DNA of 64,000 nucleotides. Source: Streptomyces sp. NBC_01353. GTDB lineage: Bacteria; Actinomycetota; Actinomycetes; Streptomycetales; Streptomycetaceae. Below the pieces are notes generated by a model. The model was given only the letters and a program-made list of their open reading frames with translations. It was not told where the DNA came from and did not search any database. Below, piece by piece: positions 41,734 through 50,869 of this stretch. The stretch spans positions 2,480,001-2,544,000 of the forward strand of contig NZ_CP108352.1 of the NCBI RefSeq assembly GCF_036237275.1, read 5' to 3'. The position numbers were made by a program, and so were the translations under genes. Position 1 is the stretch's first letter; every line of letters begins with the position of its first letter.

Positions 41734-41751
41734 CTGCCCGCGATCGGGCAG
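41734..41751. promoter_or_regulatory. 18-nt palindrome between the PucR gene and the transporter gene
   Basis: CTGCCCG-CGAT-CGGGCAG is a perfect dyad 40 nt past the PucR stop and about 43 nt before the transporter start. It may be a weak terminator or an operator; the sequence cannot decide. Confidence 0.4.
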
Positions 41752-41791
41752 GAATGACGCTGTTGAGGAGGCGCGGCCGGCGGAATGGGCC

Positions 41792-43351
41792 CTAACGCTC
41801 CTCCGCGTCCGCCCCCGTCGCCTTCAACGCCAGCCACAGCTCCATCCGTACGTCCGGGTCGTCCAGGGAGCGGCCCAGGATCTCCTCCACCCGGCGCATC
41901 CGGTAGCGGAGGGTGTGGCGGTGGACCCCCAGGTCGGCCGCCGCCGCGTCCCACTGGCCGTGCCGGGAGAGCCAGGCCCGCAGCGAGGCGACCAGGTCGC
42001 CCCGGCCCGTCGCGTCGTGCTCGTACAGGGCGCGGAGCATCCCGTCGGCGAAGGCGCGGACCGCGTCGTCGGCCAGCAGCGGCAGGACCGAGCCCGCCGC
42101 CAGGTCCTCGTGCTCGACCAGCGCCTTGCCTCGCCGCCGCGCCACCGACAGCGCCTGCTCGGCCTGCTTGTACGCGGTCGCCGCCGCGATCGGCCCGGCC
42201 GGGGCAGACAGGCCGACGACGACACCGGTCTCCTCCGCGTCCCGCTCCGTGTAGCTCTCGCAGGCCGTGACGACCGCCCCGCCGTCCCCGGCCAGGACCA
42301 GGATCCGCTCCTCGCCCTCCGGAACGGTCAGGACCGTCTCGCCCGCCCGGGCGGCGGCGGACTCCAGCTCCTCGGCGAGGACCGGAAGCGGCGGTTCGCC
42401 CTCCCGCTCCCCCGCCGCCGTTTCGGCGATCAGCAGCCGGAAGGGCGCGTCGAGGAGCCCGCCGTACAGGTCGCCCGCCACCGCCCGGGCGTGGTCGGGC
42501 TGGCCGGACAGCATCATCCGCAGCACCGCCGCGCCCAGCCGCGCCTCGGCTGCCTGGAGCGAGCGCGAGCGCTCCGTGGTGAGGGTCAGCAGGGCGATCG
42601 CGGAGTGCACGGCGTACCGTTCCGCCGTCCCGAGCGGCGCGCCGGTGCCGACCGCGAGGGCGCCCCTGACCCGCCGTCCGGTACCCAGCGACTGGAGCTC
42701 CACCCGGTCGTCCGTGCCCCCAACCACCGCGCTCGCGGGCGCGGGCCGCTCCCGGAGCCGTTCGACGTCGGGCGTGAGCCGGGCGGCGCGGCGCGTCGCC
42801 CACTCGGGCGACACGGCGAGGACGGTGCCGGAGGTGTCGTACAGCGCCGCCCATCCGTCGACGTGGGCCGCGAGCCGCGCGATCACCGCGTCCGGGCCCT
42901 CGGCGAGCGCGGCGCGGGTCAGCTCTCGCTGGGCCTCGAAACCGGCCGTGACGGCCCGGTACTGATCGGCCGCGATCGCCGCCGAGACGGCCTTGCTGAT
43001 CGCGAGGAACGGTGTGCGCCGCGGTACTTCGAGGAGCGGCAGCCCCTCGGCCACCGCCGCGTCCACGAGGGGCTGCGGGATGTCCTCGTAGTTGACGCCG
43101 ACGGCGAAGCCGAGCCCCACGACGCCCGCGGCGAGCAGCCGCCGGACGTAGCGGTGCATCGCCTCCGAGTCCTCGGCGTCCAGGGTGAGCGCGGTGGTGA
43201 GCAGCAGCTCGCCGCCCTCCATGTACGGGACGGGGTCGGCGAGCTCGCTGACGTGGGCCCAGCGCACGGGAGTGTCGAGGCGGTCCTCACCAGCGCGGAC
43301 GGTGAGCTTGAGCGCCGAGTGCTGGACGAGTGAGGCGAGGGTGGGCGGCAT
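41792..43351 (-). CDS. PucR-family transcriptional regulator
   Basis: 519 residues. The N-terminal PucR sensory domain reads RWAHVSELADPVPYMEGGEL. A middle GGDEF-like degenerate region spans about 300-430. The C-terminal helix-turn-helix (PucR C-HTH-30) is GQWDAAAADLGVHRHTLRYR MRRVEEILGR. Such proteins control purine, polyamine, proline or GABA catabolism. gabT lies 2.7 kb away beyond the VirD4-like gene, so a link to polyamine or GABA genes is possible but is inference. It begins 51 nt before the hairpin at 43376-43405 (on the opposite side from its own gene end). Confidence 0.92.
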   Translation of the reverse strand: MPPTLASLVQHSALKLTVRAGEDRLDTPVRWAHVSELADPVPYMEGGELLLTTALTLDAEDSEAMHRYVRRLLAAGVVGLGFAVGVNYEDIPQPLVDAAVAEGLPLLEVPRRTPFLAISKAVSAAIAADQYRAVTAGFEAQRELTRAALAEGPDAVIARLAAHVDGWAALYDTSGTVLAVSPEWATRRAARLTPDVERLRERPAPASAVVGGTDDRVELQSLGTGRRVRGALAVGTGAPLGTAERYAVHSAIALLTLTTERSRSLQAAEARLGAAVLRMMLSGQPDHARAVAGDLYGGLLDAPFRLLIAETAAGEREGEPPLPVLAEELESAAARAGETVLTVPEGEERILVLAGDGGAVVTACESYTERDAEETGVVVGLSAPAGPIAAATAYKQAEQALSVARRRGKALVEHEDLAAGSVLPLLADDAVRAFADGMLRALYEHDATGRGDLVASLRAWLSRHGQWDAAAADLGVHRHTLRYRMRRVEEILGRSLDDPDVRMELWLALKATGADAEER

Positions 43352-43375
43352 TGGGGACCGTCGGACCTTTGGGGA

Positions 43376-43405
43376 GGGGGCGCCGCTCAGCCGAGCGGCG
43401 CCCCC
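43376..43405 (-). terminator. Hairpin after the VirD4-like ATPase gene
   Basis: A perfect 12-bp stem (GGGGGCGCCGCT at 43376-43387 with 43394-43405) and a 6-nt loop lie 51 nt past the ATPase stop and 24 nt before the PucR start. Confidence 0.75.
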
Positions 43406-43456
43406 GATTGTGCCAGGGCAGGCCGATGGCCGCTCCGGCTCCGCGTCAGCTCCGCC

Positions 43457-45823
43457 TCAGCCCCGCAGATCCACGAGGAGGGGGGGTGTGTGCTCGCCCC
43501 GCACATGGGTGAGGGACAGGACGGCGTGCCCGGCGGGGACGGCGTGGGCGAGGTCGGAGGCCGACCAGCGCTCGCGCTCCACCTCCCGTACGGTCACGGC
43601 CTCCGCCGTCGCAGCCTTACCGGTCACGAGGCGTCGCATGAAGTGCAGGGCCTTGGTGAGGGGCTCGTCGGAGATGATCTGCCGGTTGGTGACGTCCCGG
43701 GTCTGTACCCATTCGGTGCCCCAGGTCTCGGCGAACCGTCCGCCGTCCCAGGGCGCGATCCCGGCGAACGCCATCCGGCAGCCGACCGCCCCGAGCAGCG
43801 GCCCGCGCAGCGCCTCGGGCACGTCCTCCAGGCTGCGCAGCGCGAGGACGACGCCGGCGTTGGCGGAGCGGAGCCGCTGGATGGCGCGTACGGAGTCGGC
43901 GGTGACGGTGTACGTGGCGTCGTCGAGGACCAGGCAGGCGAAGAGGGAGCGGTCGCGGCGGGCGAGGGCGGCCTCGGCGAACTGGGCGAGCAGCAGCCGG
44001 GAGACGATCCGGGAGGCTTCAGCATGGCCGCGTTCGGGGAGGTCGACGCGGACGCGGAGCGGGTGCTCGACGGCGCGGAGGGAGAACTGCGGCGCTTCTT
44101 CCTGGCGGTCCGTGCGGAAGAAGCGGGCGAAGGCGGGGCGGTCGAGGAAGGCGATGCGTTCGGCGAGGAGGACGCCGACGTCGTCGCCGCGATCGGCCTG
44201 GCGCTGCCGGGCGTCGAGTTCGCGCAGTTGGGCGGGGTCGCCGACGACGGCGGCGCGCAGCGCGGCGAACGCCTCGGGCGTCCCGCCGAGCAGCTCGCGC
44301 AGCTCGGGAACGCCGGGGAAGCGCCCGTGCGCGGCGCGGAACGGCCCGATGAGCTGGGCGAGCGCGGTGGCGGCGCGTCGGCTGTCGGCCACGAGGTCCC
44401 CGACGAGCGCCTCGGCGAGGATCCGCGCGGCCTCGTCGGGGTCGTCGGCGCCGCCGTACAGGTCGAGGTCGTGGGTGGACTCGGCGCGTCCGACGGAGAC
44501 GACGACGTCGAATCCCTCGTCCGGGCCGAGCGCGGCGCCGTGGGAGGTGACGGCGACGACGGCGGCGCGGTTGGCGAGCGCCTGCAGACAGAGCGACTCG
44601 ACCACGGGCCGCACCACCCGCACGGTCTTCCCGGCCCCCGCGGGCCCGACGGCAACCAACGAGGTCCCGAGCAGCCCGGGATCGAGGGCGACGCCGGTGG
44701 TGCGGCGGGGGTAGGGGTTGCGCGGGTGGTCGGCGGCGGTGCCGATGAGGACCTGATCGGTGGCCAGGTCGTGGGTGGCGGTACGGACGGGCAGGTCACG
44801 CCGGCCCGAGGGATGGCCGCAGGCGGCGGCGCCGCGGGTGCGCACGGCCTCGGTGAAGGCGGCGAGCCGCTCCGGTCGGGTCCGTACGCCCTGCCAGGCA
44901 CGGCGGATCCGGGCGTAGTCCACGTCCCCGAGGGCACCCTGCCGGGTGGCCTCGGCGAGCTGGGCCGCGGTCTCGGTCAGCCCGGCGTCGCGCAGTTCGG
45001 GCCACTCGGCGGGGTCGGCGGCCGGGGTCGGCGGCACCGGTGGGGTGTCGGCGGCGTGGGACGTTCCCAGGCGCCGCCGCACGGAGGGCCAGGTTCCGAC
45101 GCGTCCCACGGCCGCTCCGAGTGCGGCGATCAGCAGCACGTAGTAGACGTTGGAGGTCCAGGTGAGCCAGGTGACCGTGCGGGGCATCTCCCGCCAGACC
45201 CCCGGCAGGAGGACGAACAGGGGCCAGATGGGCACGCCGTAGCGCTGCCAGACCTCGCGCCAGTTGCCGACGCGGCCGAAGCCGACGGAGAAGAGGACGA
45301 GGAGAACGGCGTACCAGAGGTATGTCGCCGCGACGTACAGCTCGACGTCGGGGCTCTGAGGGGACCGCCATTCGGCGGGCACGAGCCACAGCATGGGCAG
45401 CAGCCACCAGTTGTCGACGAAGATCCACCACCCCTCGAGGTAGCCGTTCCACAGCAGCGACCACAGCAGCCAGCCGCAGAGGTACGCGACGAACGCGCCG
45501 GTGATCAGCTGACGGCCGGGCACGACGTCCGGCTCCTGTTCGGGCCGCTCTCGATGCCCGAGCCGCCAGATGCCGGGGGCGGCGGCGGGGCGCGGGATAC
45601 GGAGCCAGTCGGCGACCGCGAGGCGGGTCGGCGGGTGCGCGGGTTGCGGCGGCACGAGGGGCTGCCCGGCCGGCGGCCGCGGCGCGCTGGGGCCGGTCGG
45701 CCCCGGAGCCTGCCCGGTCGGCGGTACGACCGGCTGCGGAGCCGTGGCCGGAGCCGGCGGCGCCGGACGGGGCACGCCGCTCCCCCGCGTGTCGCGTGAC
45801 TCGTACGTGCCTTCGGTCTCCAT
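43457..45823 (-). CDS. Orphan VirD4/TraG-like membrane ATPase
   Basis: 788 residues from the ATG at 45821-45823 (AGGGG 6 nt upstream); the frame is open 62 codons further up without support. After a Pro-rich head (about 15-60), four or so hydrophobic helices lie at about 100-260. The motor domain has Walker A VAVGPAGAGKTVRVV (near 390), Walker B FACLVLDDATYTV (near 630) and LALRSLEDVPEAL as in VirD4/TraG coupling proteins. The end is TLTHVRGEHTPPLLVDLRG. No relaxase or other type IV secretion gene is nearby. Related membrane-tethered ATPases are frequent in Streptomyces chromosomes. The function is unknown. Confidence 0.8.
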   Translation of the reverse strand: METEGTYESRDTRGSGVPRPAPPAPATAPQPVVPPTGQAPGPTGPSAPRPPAGQPLVPPQPAHPPTRLAVADWLRIPRPAAAPGIWRLGHRERPEQEPDVVPGRQLITGAFVAYLCGWLLWSLLWNGYLEGWWIFVDNWWLLPMLWLVPAEWRSPQSPDVELYVAATYLWYAVLLVLFSVGFGRVGNWREVWQRYGVPIWPLFVLLPGVWREMPRTVTWLTWTSNVYYVLLIAALGAAVGRVGTWPSVRRRLGTSHAADTPPVPPTPAADPAEWPELRDAGLTETAAQLAEATRQGALGDVDYARIRRAWQGVRTRPERLAAFTEAVRTRGAAACGHPSGRRDLPVRTATHDLATDQVLIGTAADHPRNPYPRRTTGVALDPGLLGTSLVAVGPAGAGKTVRVVRPVVESLCLQALANRAAVVAVTSHGAALGPDEGFDVVVSVGRAESTHDLDLYGGADDPDEAARILAEALVGDLVADSRRAATALAQLIGPFRAAHGRFPGVPELRELLGGTPEAFAALRAAVVGDPAQLRELDARQRQADRGDDVGVLLAERIAFLDRPAFARFFRTDRQEEAPQFSLRAVEHPLRVRVDLPERGHAEASRIVSRLLLAQFAEAALARRDRSLFACLVLDDATYTVTADSVRAIQRLRSANAGVVLALRSLEDVPEALRGPLLGAVGCRMAFAGIAPWDGGRFAETWGTEWVQTRDVTNRQIISDEPLTKALHFMRRLVTGKAATAEAVTVREVERERWSASDLAHAVPAGHAVLSLTHVRGEHTPPLLVDLRG

Positions 45824-46041
45824 GAAACCCCTGCCCCCTGACCAGCCAGGTCGCCGCATCTGTGCCACCGTCAATCTAGTGGGCCTGGGACGCCCCGGAG
45901 TGGTTTCGTGGCCGCCATGTCCACCACGGACAACGACACACCCCCCAACACTCCCGATCGGCGCATGCCCACGCCCCTCCCCCGCGCCTAGCCTGCGGAA
46001 GAAACCCACAAGTGCGTCCAGAACACCCCCAGGAGCCCCGC

Positions 46042-47376
46042 ATGAACGCTGTCCCGCAGGAGCGGCGCATGGTCACCGCCATCCCCGGTCCGAAGTCGCA
46101 GGAGCTGCAGGCCCGCCGCCTCGACGCCGTGGCCGGCGGCGTGGGCTCCGTGCTGCCCGTCTTCACCGCGAAGGCCGGCGGCGGCATCATCGAGGACGTC
46201 GACGGCAACCGTCTGATCGACTTCGGCTCCGGCATCGCCGTGACCTCCGTCGGCGCCTCCGCCGAGGCCGTCGTCCGCCGCGCAGCCGCGCAGCTCGCCG
46301 CCTTCACGCACACCTGTTTCATGGTGACGCCGTACGAGGGCTACGTCGAGGTCTGCGAGGCGCTCTCCGAGCTGACCCCGGGCGACCACGCCAAGAAGTC
46401 CGCGCTGTTCAACTCGGGCGCCGAGGCCGTCGAGAACGCCGTCAAGATCGCCCGTTCGTACACCAAGCGCCAGGCCGTCGTCGTCTTCGACCACGGCTAC
46501 CACGGCCGTACGAACCTGACGATGGCGCTGACCTCGAAGAACATGCCGTACAAGCAGGGCTTCGGACCGTTCGCGCCCGAGGTCTACCGCGTTCCGGTCG
46601 CCTACGGCTACCGCTGGCCCACCGGTGCCGAGAACTGCGGCCCCGAGGCCGCCGCCCAGGCGATCGACCAGATCTCCAAGCAGATCGGCGCCGAGAACGT
46701 CGCCGCGATCATCATCGAGCCGGTACTCGGCGAGGGCGGCTTCATCGAGCCGGCCAAGGGCTTCCTGCCGGCGATCGTGAAGTTCGCCAACGACAACGGC
46801 ATCGTCTTCGTCGCCGACGAGATCCAGTCCGGCTTCTGCCGCACCGGCCAGTGGTTCGCCTGCGAGGACGAGGGCATCGTCCCGGACCTGATCACCACCG
46901 CCAAGGGCATCGCGGGCGGTCTGCCGCTCGCCGCCGTCACCGGCCGCGCCGAGATCATGGACTCCGTCCACGGCGGCGGCCTGGGCGGCACCTACGGCGG
47001 CAACCCGGTGGCCTGCGCCGGTGCGCTCGGCTCCATCGAGACCATGAAGGAGCTCGACCTCAACGCCAAGGCGAAGAAGATCGAGTCGCTCATGAAGGCC
47101 CGCCTGGCCGCCATGCAGGAGAAGTACGAGATCATCGGCGACATCCGCGGCCGCGGCGCCATGATCGCGATCGAGCTGGTCAAGGACCCGGCGACCAAGG
47201 AGCCGAACCCGGAGGCCGCGGGCGCGCTGGCGAAGGCCTGCCACGCCGAGGGCGTGATGGTCCTGACCTGTGGCACCTACGGCAACGTGCTGCGTTTCCT
47301 GCCGCCCCTGGTGATCGGCGAGGACCTGCTGAACGAGGGTCTCGACGTCATCGAGAGCGCGTTCGGCCAGATCTGA
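46042..47376 (+). CDS. gabT: 4-aminobutyrate aminotransferase
   Basis: 444 residues from the ATG at 46042 (CCAGGAG 8 nt upstream). Class III aminotransferase: LFNSGAEAVENAVKIARSYT, VFDHGYHGRTNLTMALTSK, IIIEPVLGEGGFI and VADEIQSGFCRTG. The PLP-binding Lys lies in TTAKGIAGGLPLAAVTG. It moves the amino group of GABA to 2-oxoglutarate, giving succinate semialdehyde. It is divergent from the VirD4-like gene across 218 nt. It fits the polyamine operon 7 kb downstream as the next step of putrescine breakdown. Confidence 0.94.
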   Translation: MNAVPQERRMVTAIPGPKSQELQARRLDAVAGGVGSVLPVFTAKAGGGIIEDVDGNRLIDFGSGIAVTSVGASAEAVVRRAAAQLAAFTHTCFMVTPYEGYVEVCEALSELTPGDHAKKSALFNSGAEAVENAVKIARSYTKRQAVVVFDHGYHGRTNLTMALTSKNMPYKQGFGPFAPEVYRVPVAYGYRWPTGAENCGPEAAAQAIDQISKQIGAENVAAIIIEPVLGEGGFIEPAKGFLPAIVKFANDNGIVFVADEIQSGFCRTGQWFACEDEGIVPDLITTAKGIAGGLPLAAVTGRAEIMDSVHGGGLGGTYGGNPVACAGALGSIETMKELDLNAKAKKIESLMKARLAAMQEKYEIIGDIRGRGAMIAIELVKDPATKEPNPEAAGALAKACHAEGVMVLTCGTYGNVLRFLPPLVIGEDLLNEGLDVIESAFGQI

Positions 47377-47475
47377 CGCCTCTTCGGCACAGGGTGTGAA
47401 GAAGGTGTGGGGGGCCGATGGCGGGATGGAGTTCCGGCTGTCGGTCCCCCTTTCTCTGCCGTACGGTTTCTGCAG

Positions 47476-48246
47476 ATGAGAGAAACACCTCGCTCACAGG
47501 AGACTGCGGGCGACAACAGGGCGGAGCCTCCCCAGCCCCGCCTTGATCGTGCCTTCGCGCACACCACTGGAGCCTCCGGCTCCGGAACTCCTCACCGATC
47601 GGATGGCCGCCCGCCCCACACCCCCCGGGGCGCGCGGTGGCCCGATCAAGTCGGCCTCCCCGGAACCACCCCCCCTGTTCCGGGGAGGCCGACTGTCTTC
47701 TCGGCGGTCATGGCCCTCGCCCTCGTCACCTGGCAGGTCCTCGTCGGTGGCCCTCTCGCACGGCTCGACGAACGCCTCTCTCGCGCTCTTGTCGACACCG
47801 TCCCCCGGTGGCTCTCCGAACTCGGCGCCGATCTCGGCAGTCTGACGGTCGCCCTCCCGGTCCTCGTGTGCGCGATGACGTACGCGATCCTCCGTGGTCG
47901 GCGCGCCCAGGCCCTGTGCGCGGGGGTCACCATGGCCCTCGTACCGGCCCTCGTCATCCCCCTGAAGGAGTGGACCGCCCGCCCGGGCCCGCTGGAGCCC
48001 TGGGCCGCGGGCTACTACCCGTCGGGCCACACGGCGACGGCGACGGTCGCGTACTTCGGGGCGGCGTTCCTCGTCTCGAACCGCCTGATCCCGGTCGCCG
48101 CCGTACTGACGGCGTTGACGGGCATCGGCCTGATCCTGCGCGGCTTCCACTGGCCGCTGGACGTGCTGGCCTCGCTCGCCCTGTGCGTGCCCCTGCTCAC
48201 CTGGCCTGTCGTGGCCGAGCGGTACGGTCGCCCTTCACGTTCGTGA
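47476..48246 (+). CDS. PAP2-family phosphatase (membrane lipid phosphatase)
   Basis: 256 residues if started at the ATG at 47476; the start is uncertain because neither this ATG nor the later one at 47710 has a good ribosome site, and codon use before about 47640 is unlike a typical gene. The catalytic signature is intact: KEWTARPGP, YYPSGHTATA and GFHWPLDVLASL. About five helices. The first helix (TVFSAVMALALVTWQVLVGG) starts upstream of 47710, which favours the longer protein. It probably dephosphorylates a lipid pyrophosphate or phosphatidate at the membrane surface. Confidence 0.82.
   Translation: MRETPRSQETAGDNRAEPPQPRLDRAFAHTTGASGSGTPHRSDGRPPHTPRGARWPDQVGLPGTTPPVPGRPTVFSAVMALALVTWQVLVGGPLARLDERLSRALVDTVPRWLSELGADLGSLTVALPVLVCAMTYAILRGRRAQALCAGVTMALVPALVIPLKEWTARPGPLEPWAAGYYPSGHTATATVAYFGAAFLVSNRLIPVAAVLTALTGIGLILRGFHWPLDVLASLALCVPLLTWPVVAERYGRPSRS
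47650..47693. repeat. Strong inverted repeat inside or just before the PAP2 gene
   Basis: A perfect 17-bp stem (GTCGGCCTCCCCGGAAC at 47650-47666 with 47677-47693) and a 10-nt loop, followed by CTGTCTTCTC. It could be the gabT terminator, in which case PAP2 starts at 47710, or a structure within the coding sequence. Confidence 0.7.
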
Positions 48247-48266
48247 CCGACGATCCGGAGAGCAGG

Positions 48267-48920
48267 ATGACGATTCAACGGCCGGGACTGCCGGGCGACT
48301 TGCCGTCCCCGGAGCTGCTGTGGGCCCGCTGGGCGCTGGTCGCCGTACTGGAGGCGACCAGCGAGGCGGAGGAAAGCACGCGATACCGGACCGGCACCTG
48401 GATCGACGAGGAGGGGCTCCACCTCGACGACTGCGGCTGCACCTGGTGGACGTTCTCCCGCGTCGGCGAGGGCCGGTACGTGCTCTTCGGCGAGGACGAG
48501 TCGAGCGGCGTCAAGTGGCACAGGACGCCGATCGACATGCTGGCGGGCGGCCCCGACTGGCTCCCCTACGAGGAGCTGCGCGACCGGCTGGAGGGGAACG
48601 AACTGGGCTGTGTCTACTGGTACGAGAACGGCGCCTGGGCCCGCGCCCCGTACCCCGACGACCTGGGCGACGACGGACTCGACTGCGGAATGAGCCGCTT
48701 CGTCGACCGGGACGACGCCCTGAGCCTGCTGGACGAGCACGTCCGGCACGACGCCCCGGGTGCGGAGATCCTCATGGACCACGCCGAGCGGTACCGGCTC
48801 ACGGCGGAGCTGCTGGAGTCCTACGCCTCCCCCGCGGACGGGAGCGTCCCGGACCTCCCGGCCATGGGCCGGGCTCTGCGCCGGGCCGAGCTGACGCCGC
48901 GTACGGCCACGGCGGGCTGA
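48267..48920 (+). CDS. Conserved-looking protein of unknown function
   Basis: 217 residues from the ATG at 48267 (GGAG 6 nt upstream). Acidic, with no signal or membrane helix. A Cys/Trp-rich core reads LDDCGCTWWTFSRVGEGRYV and a later stretch reads GCVYWYENGAWARAPYPDD. The last third is helical. I do not recognise the family. It lies 20 nt after the PAP2 gene and is probably co-transcribed. A strong hairpin follows. Confidence 0.7.
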   Translation: MTIQRPGLPGDLPSPELLWARWALVAVLEATSEAEESTRYRTGTWIDEEGLHLDDCGCTWWTFSRVGEGRYVLFGEDESSGVKWHRTPIDMLAGGPDWLPYEELRDRLEGNELGCVYWYENGAWARAPYPDDLGDDGLDCGMSRFVDRDDALSLLDEHVRHDAPGAEILMDHAERYRLTAELLESYASPADGSVPDLPAMGRALRRAELTPRTATAG

Positions 48921-48930
48921 GCTCGACAGC

Positions 48931-48970
48931 GCCCGGCCGGCCATGCTCGCGGTCGCGTGGCCGGCCGGGC
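48931..48970. terminator. Hairpin between the unknown gene and the chitinase gene
   Basis: A perfect 13-bp stem (GCCCGGCCGGCCA at 48931-48943 with 48958-48970) and a 14-nt loop lie in the convergent gap and can serve both strands. Confidence 0.75.
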
Positions 48971-48987
48971 AGATCGTCTCCTGGCCG

Positions 48988-50793
48988 TCAGCTCCAGCCG
49001 TAGGCGTCGAAGTTCCGGCTGAACTCCCAGCTGTTGAATCGGTCCCAGTTGATCGACCAGGTCATCAGGCCGCGCAGCGCCGGCCAGGTGCCGTGGGTCT
49101 GGTAGGTGCCGCAGTTCGTCTTCTTCGTCAGGCAGTCCAGGGCCGTGTTCACCTCTGACGGTGTCGTGTGGCCGTTGCCCGCCTGGGTGGAGGCCGGGAG
49201 GCCGATGGCGACCTGGTCGGGGCGGAGCGCCGGGAAGACGCGCTCGGTGTTGCCGGCGACCGGGAAGCCGGTGAGGAGCATGTCGGTCATGGCGATGTGG
49301 AAGTCCGCGCCGCCCATGGAGTGGTACTGGTTGTCGAGGCCCATGATCGAGCCCGAGTTGTAGTCCTGGACGTGGAGCAGGGTGAGGTCGTCGCGCAGGG
49401 CGTGGATGACCGGGAGGTAGGCGCCGGCGCGCGGGTCCTGGCCGCCCCAGGGGCCGGAGCCGTAGTACTGGTAGCCGAGCTGGACGAAGAAGGTCTCCGG
49501 GGCCATCGTCAGGACGAAGTCGGAGCCGTACGTGGCCTTCAGGGACTTCACCGCCGAGATCAGGTTGACGATCACCGGGCTGGTCGGGCTGCGGAAGTCG
49601 GTGTCACCGGTCTGGAGCGAGAGGGAGTGGCCCTCGAAGTCGATGTCCAGGCCGTCGAGTCCGTACTCGTCGATGATCTTCGAGACGGAGGAGACGAAGG
49701 TGTCGCGGGCGGCCGTGGTGGAGAGCTGCACCTGGCCGTTCTGGCCGCCGATGGAGATCAGGACCTTCTTGCCGGCCGCCTGCTTGGCCTTGATGGCCGC
49801 CTTGAAGTCCGCGGCGGACTCGACGTTCGGGCATTCGGTGGCCGGGCAGAGGGAGAAGCGGATGTCTCCGGAGGTCACCGAGGTCGGCTCGCCGAAGGCG
49901 AGGTTGATGACGTCCCAGGAGTCGGGGACGTCGGCCATCCGGGTGTAGCCGGAGCCGTTGGCGAAGCTGGCGTGGAGGTAGCCGACGAGCGCGTGGGCGG
50001 GGAGGTCGCCGCCGGGGTTCCCGCCACCGCCGGACGTCGTGGTGGCCGAGACGGCCGCGGACCTGGCCGACTCGCCCGCGCTGTTCACGGCGGAGACCTG
50101 GAAGGTGTACGAGGTGGAGGGCGCGAGGCCGGTCGCGGTGTACGAGGTGCCGGTGACGGTCCCCGCCAGGGTTCCGCCGCGGTAGACCTTGTACGACGTG
50201 GCACCGGCGACGCCGGGCCAGGACAGCGGCACGGAGGTGGAGGTCGGGGAGCCCGCCGCGAGACCGGTGGGGATGGCCGGTATCTGGACGGGGTCTCCGC
50301 CGGGGCCGATCAGGGAGACGTCGTCGGCGTGGTAGGCGCCGGTGCCGTACCAGCCGTGGGTGTGGATCGTCACCGAGGTCGTCGAGGCCCCGGTCGTGAA
50401 GGTGGTGCTCAGCTTCTGCCAGTCGGGGGCGGACTGGGTCCAGGTGGAGACGTCGGTGGTGCCGGTTCCGGACGCGCCGAGGTAGACGTAGCTGCCGCGC
50501 ACCCAGCCGCTCAGCGTGTAGGCGGAGTTCGGCTTGACGGAGACGGTCTGGGAACACTTGGCGTGGTCGCTGCCGGCGGGGGTCGCCTGCAGCGCCTTCG
50601 TCCCGCCGTGCACGGGTGAGGAGACGACGGCTCCGCTGCCCGCCGTACAACTCCAGCCGTCGAGACCGGATTCGAAGCCGCCGTTGGCGGCGAGGTCGGG
50701 GTCGGCGGCCTGGGCCGCGGGGGTGAGGGAGACGAGTCCGCCGGCGGCGAGGACGCCCGCCAGCAGAAGCGTGAGAGGTCTGGTGCGGTCCAC
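48988..50793 (-). CDS. Secreted GH18 chitinase with N-terminal binding and FnIII domains
   Basis: 601 residues from a GTG at 50791-50793 (GGAGG upstream); an open frame further up is not needed. Sec signal 1-29 ending TPAAQA. A carbohydrate-binding jelly-roll (NGGFESGLDGWSC to DDVSLIG) spans about 30-165. A fibronectin III domain (IPTGLAAGSPTSTSVPLSWP) covers about 175-262. The GH18 barrel contains LDGLDIDFEG near 380 with the catalytic Glu. The last residues lie at DAYGWS. It should hydrolyse chitin outside the cell. Its promoter carries the streptomycete chitinase direct repeat. Confidence 0.94.
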   Translation of the reverse strand: MDRTRPLTLLLAGVLAAGGLVSLTPAAQAADPDLAANGGFESGLDGWSCTAGSGAVVSSPVHGGTKALQATPAGSDHAKCSQTVSVKPNSAYTLSGWVRGSYVYLGASGTGTTDVSTWTQSAPDWQKLSTTFTTGASTTSVTIHTHGWYGTGAYHADDVSLIGPGGDPVQIPAIPTGLAAGSPTSTSVPLSWPGVAGATSYKVYRGGTLAGTVTGTSYTATGLAPSTSYTFQVSAVNSAGESARSAAVSATTTSGGGGNPGGDLPAHALVGYLHASFANGSGYTRMADVPDSWDVINLAFGEPTSVTSGDIRFSLCPATECPNVESAADFKAAIKAKQAAGKKVLISIGGQNGQVQLSTTAARDTFVSSVSKIIDEYGLDGLDIDFEGHSLSLQTGDTDFRSPTSPVIVNLISAVKSLKATYGSDFVLTMAPETFFVQLGYQYYGSGPWGGQDPRAGAYLPVIHALRDDLTLLHVQDYNSGSIMGLDNQYHSMGGADFHIAMTDMLLTGFPVAGNTERVFPALRPDQVAIGLPASTQAGNGHTTPSEVNTALDCLTKKTNCGTYQTHGTWPALRGLMTWSINWDRFNSWEFSRNFDAYGWS

Positions 50794-50839
50794 AACTGCC
50801 TCCGGGGGTGGGGGAATCGAGGTGGAGCGCGCCACAGCA

Positions 50840-50869
50840 TGGTCCAGACCAATCAAGTGGTCAAGACCT
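50840..50869 (-). promoter_or_regulatory. Chitinase 12-bp direct repeats (DasR-type dre sites)
   Basis: TGGTCCAGACCA (50840-50851) and TGGTCAAGACCT (50858-50869) are separated by 6 nt. They match the direct repeat known in Streptomyces chitinase promoters and the DasR target ACTGGTCTAGACCACT. They lie about 50-75 nt upstream of the chitinase start. The second copy overlaps the stop codon of the preceding gene. Confidence 0.85.

Noticed and set aside
43490-45799. Plus-strand open frame opposite the VirD4-like gene
   Set aside because: Low-complexity Gly/Glu-rich shadow; the minus strand has both Walker motifs and membrane helices.
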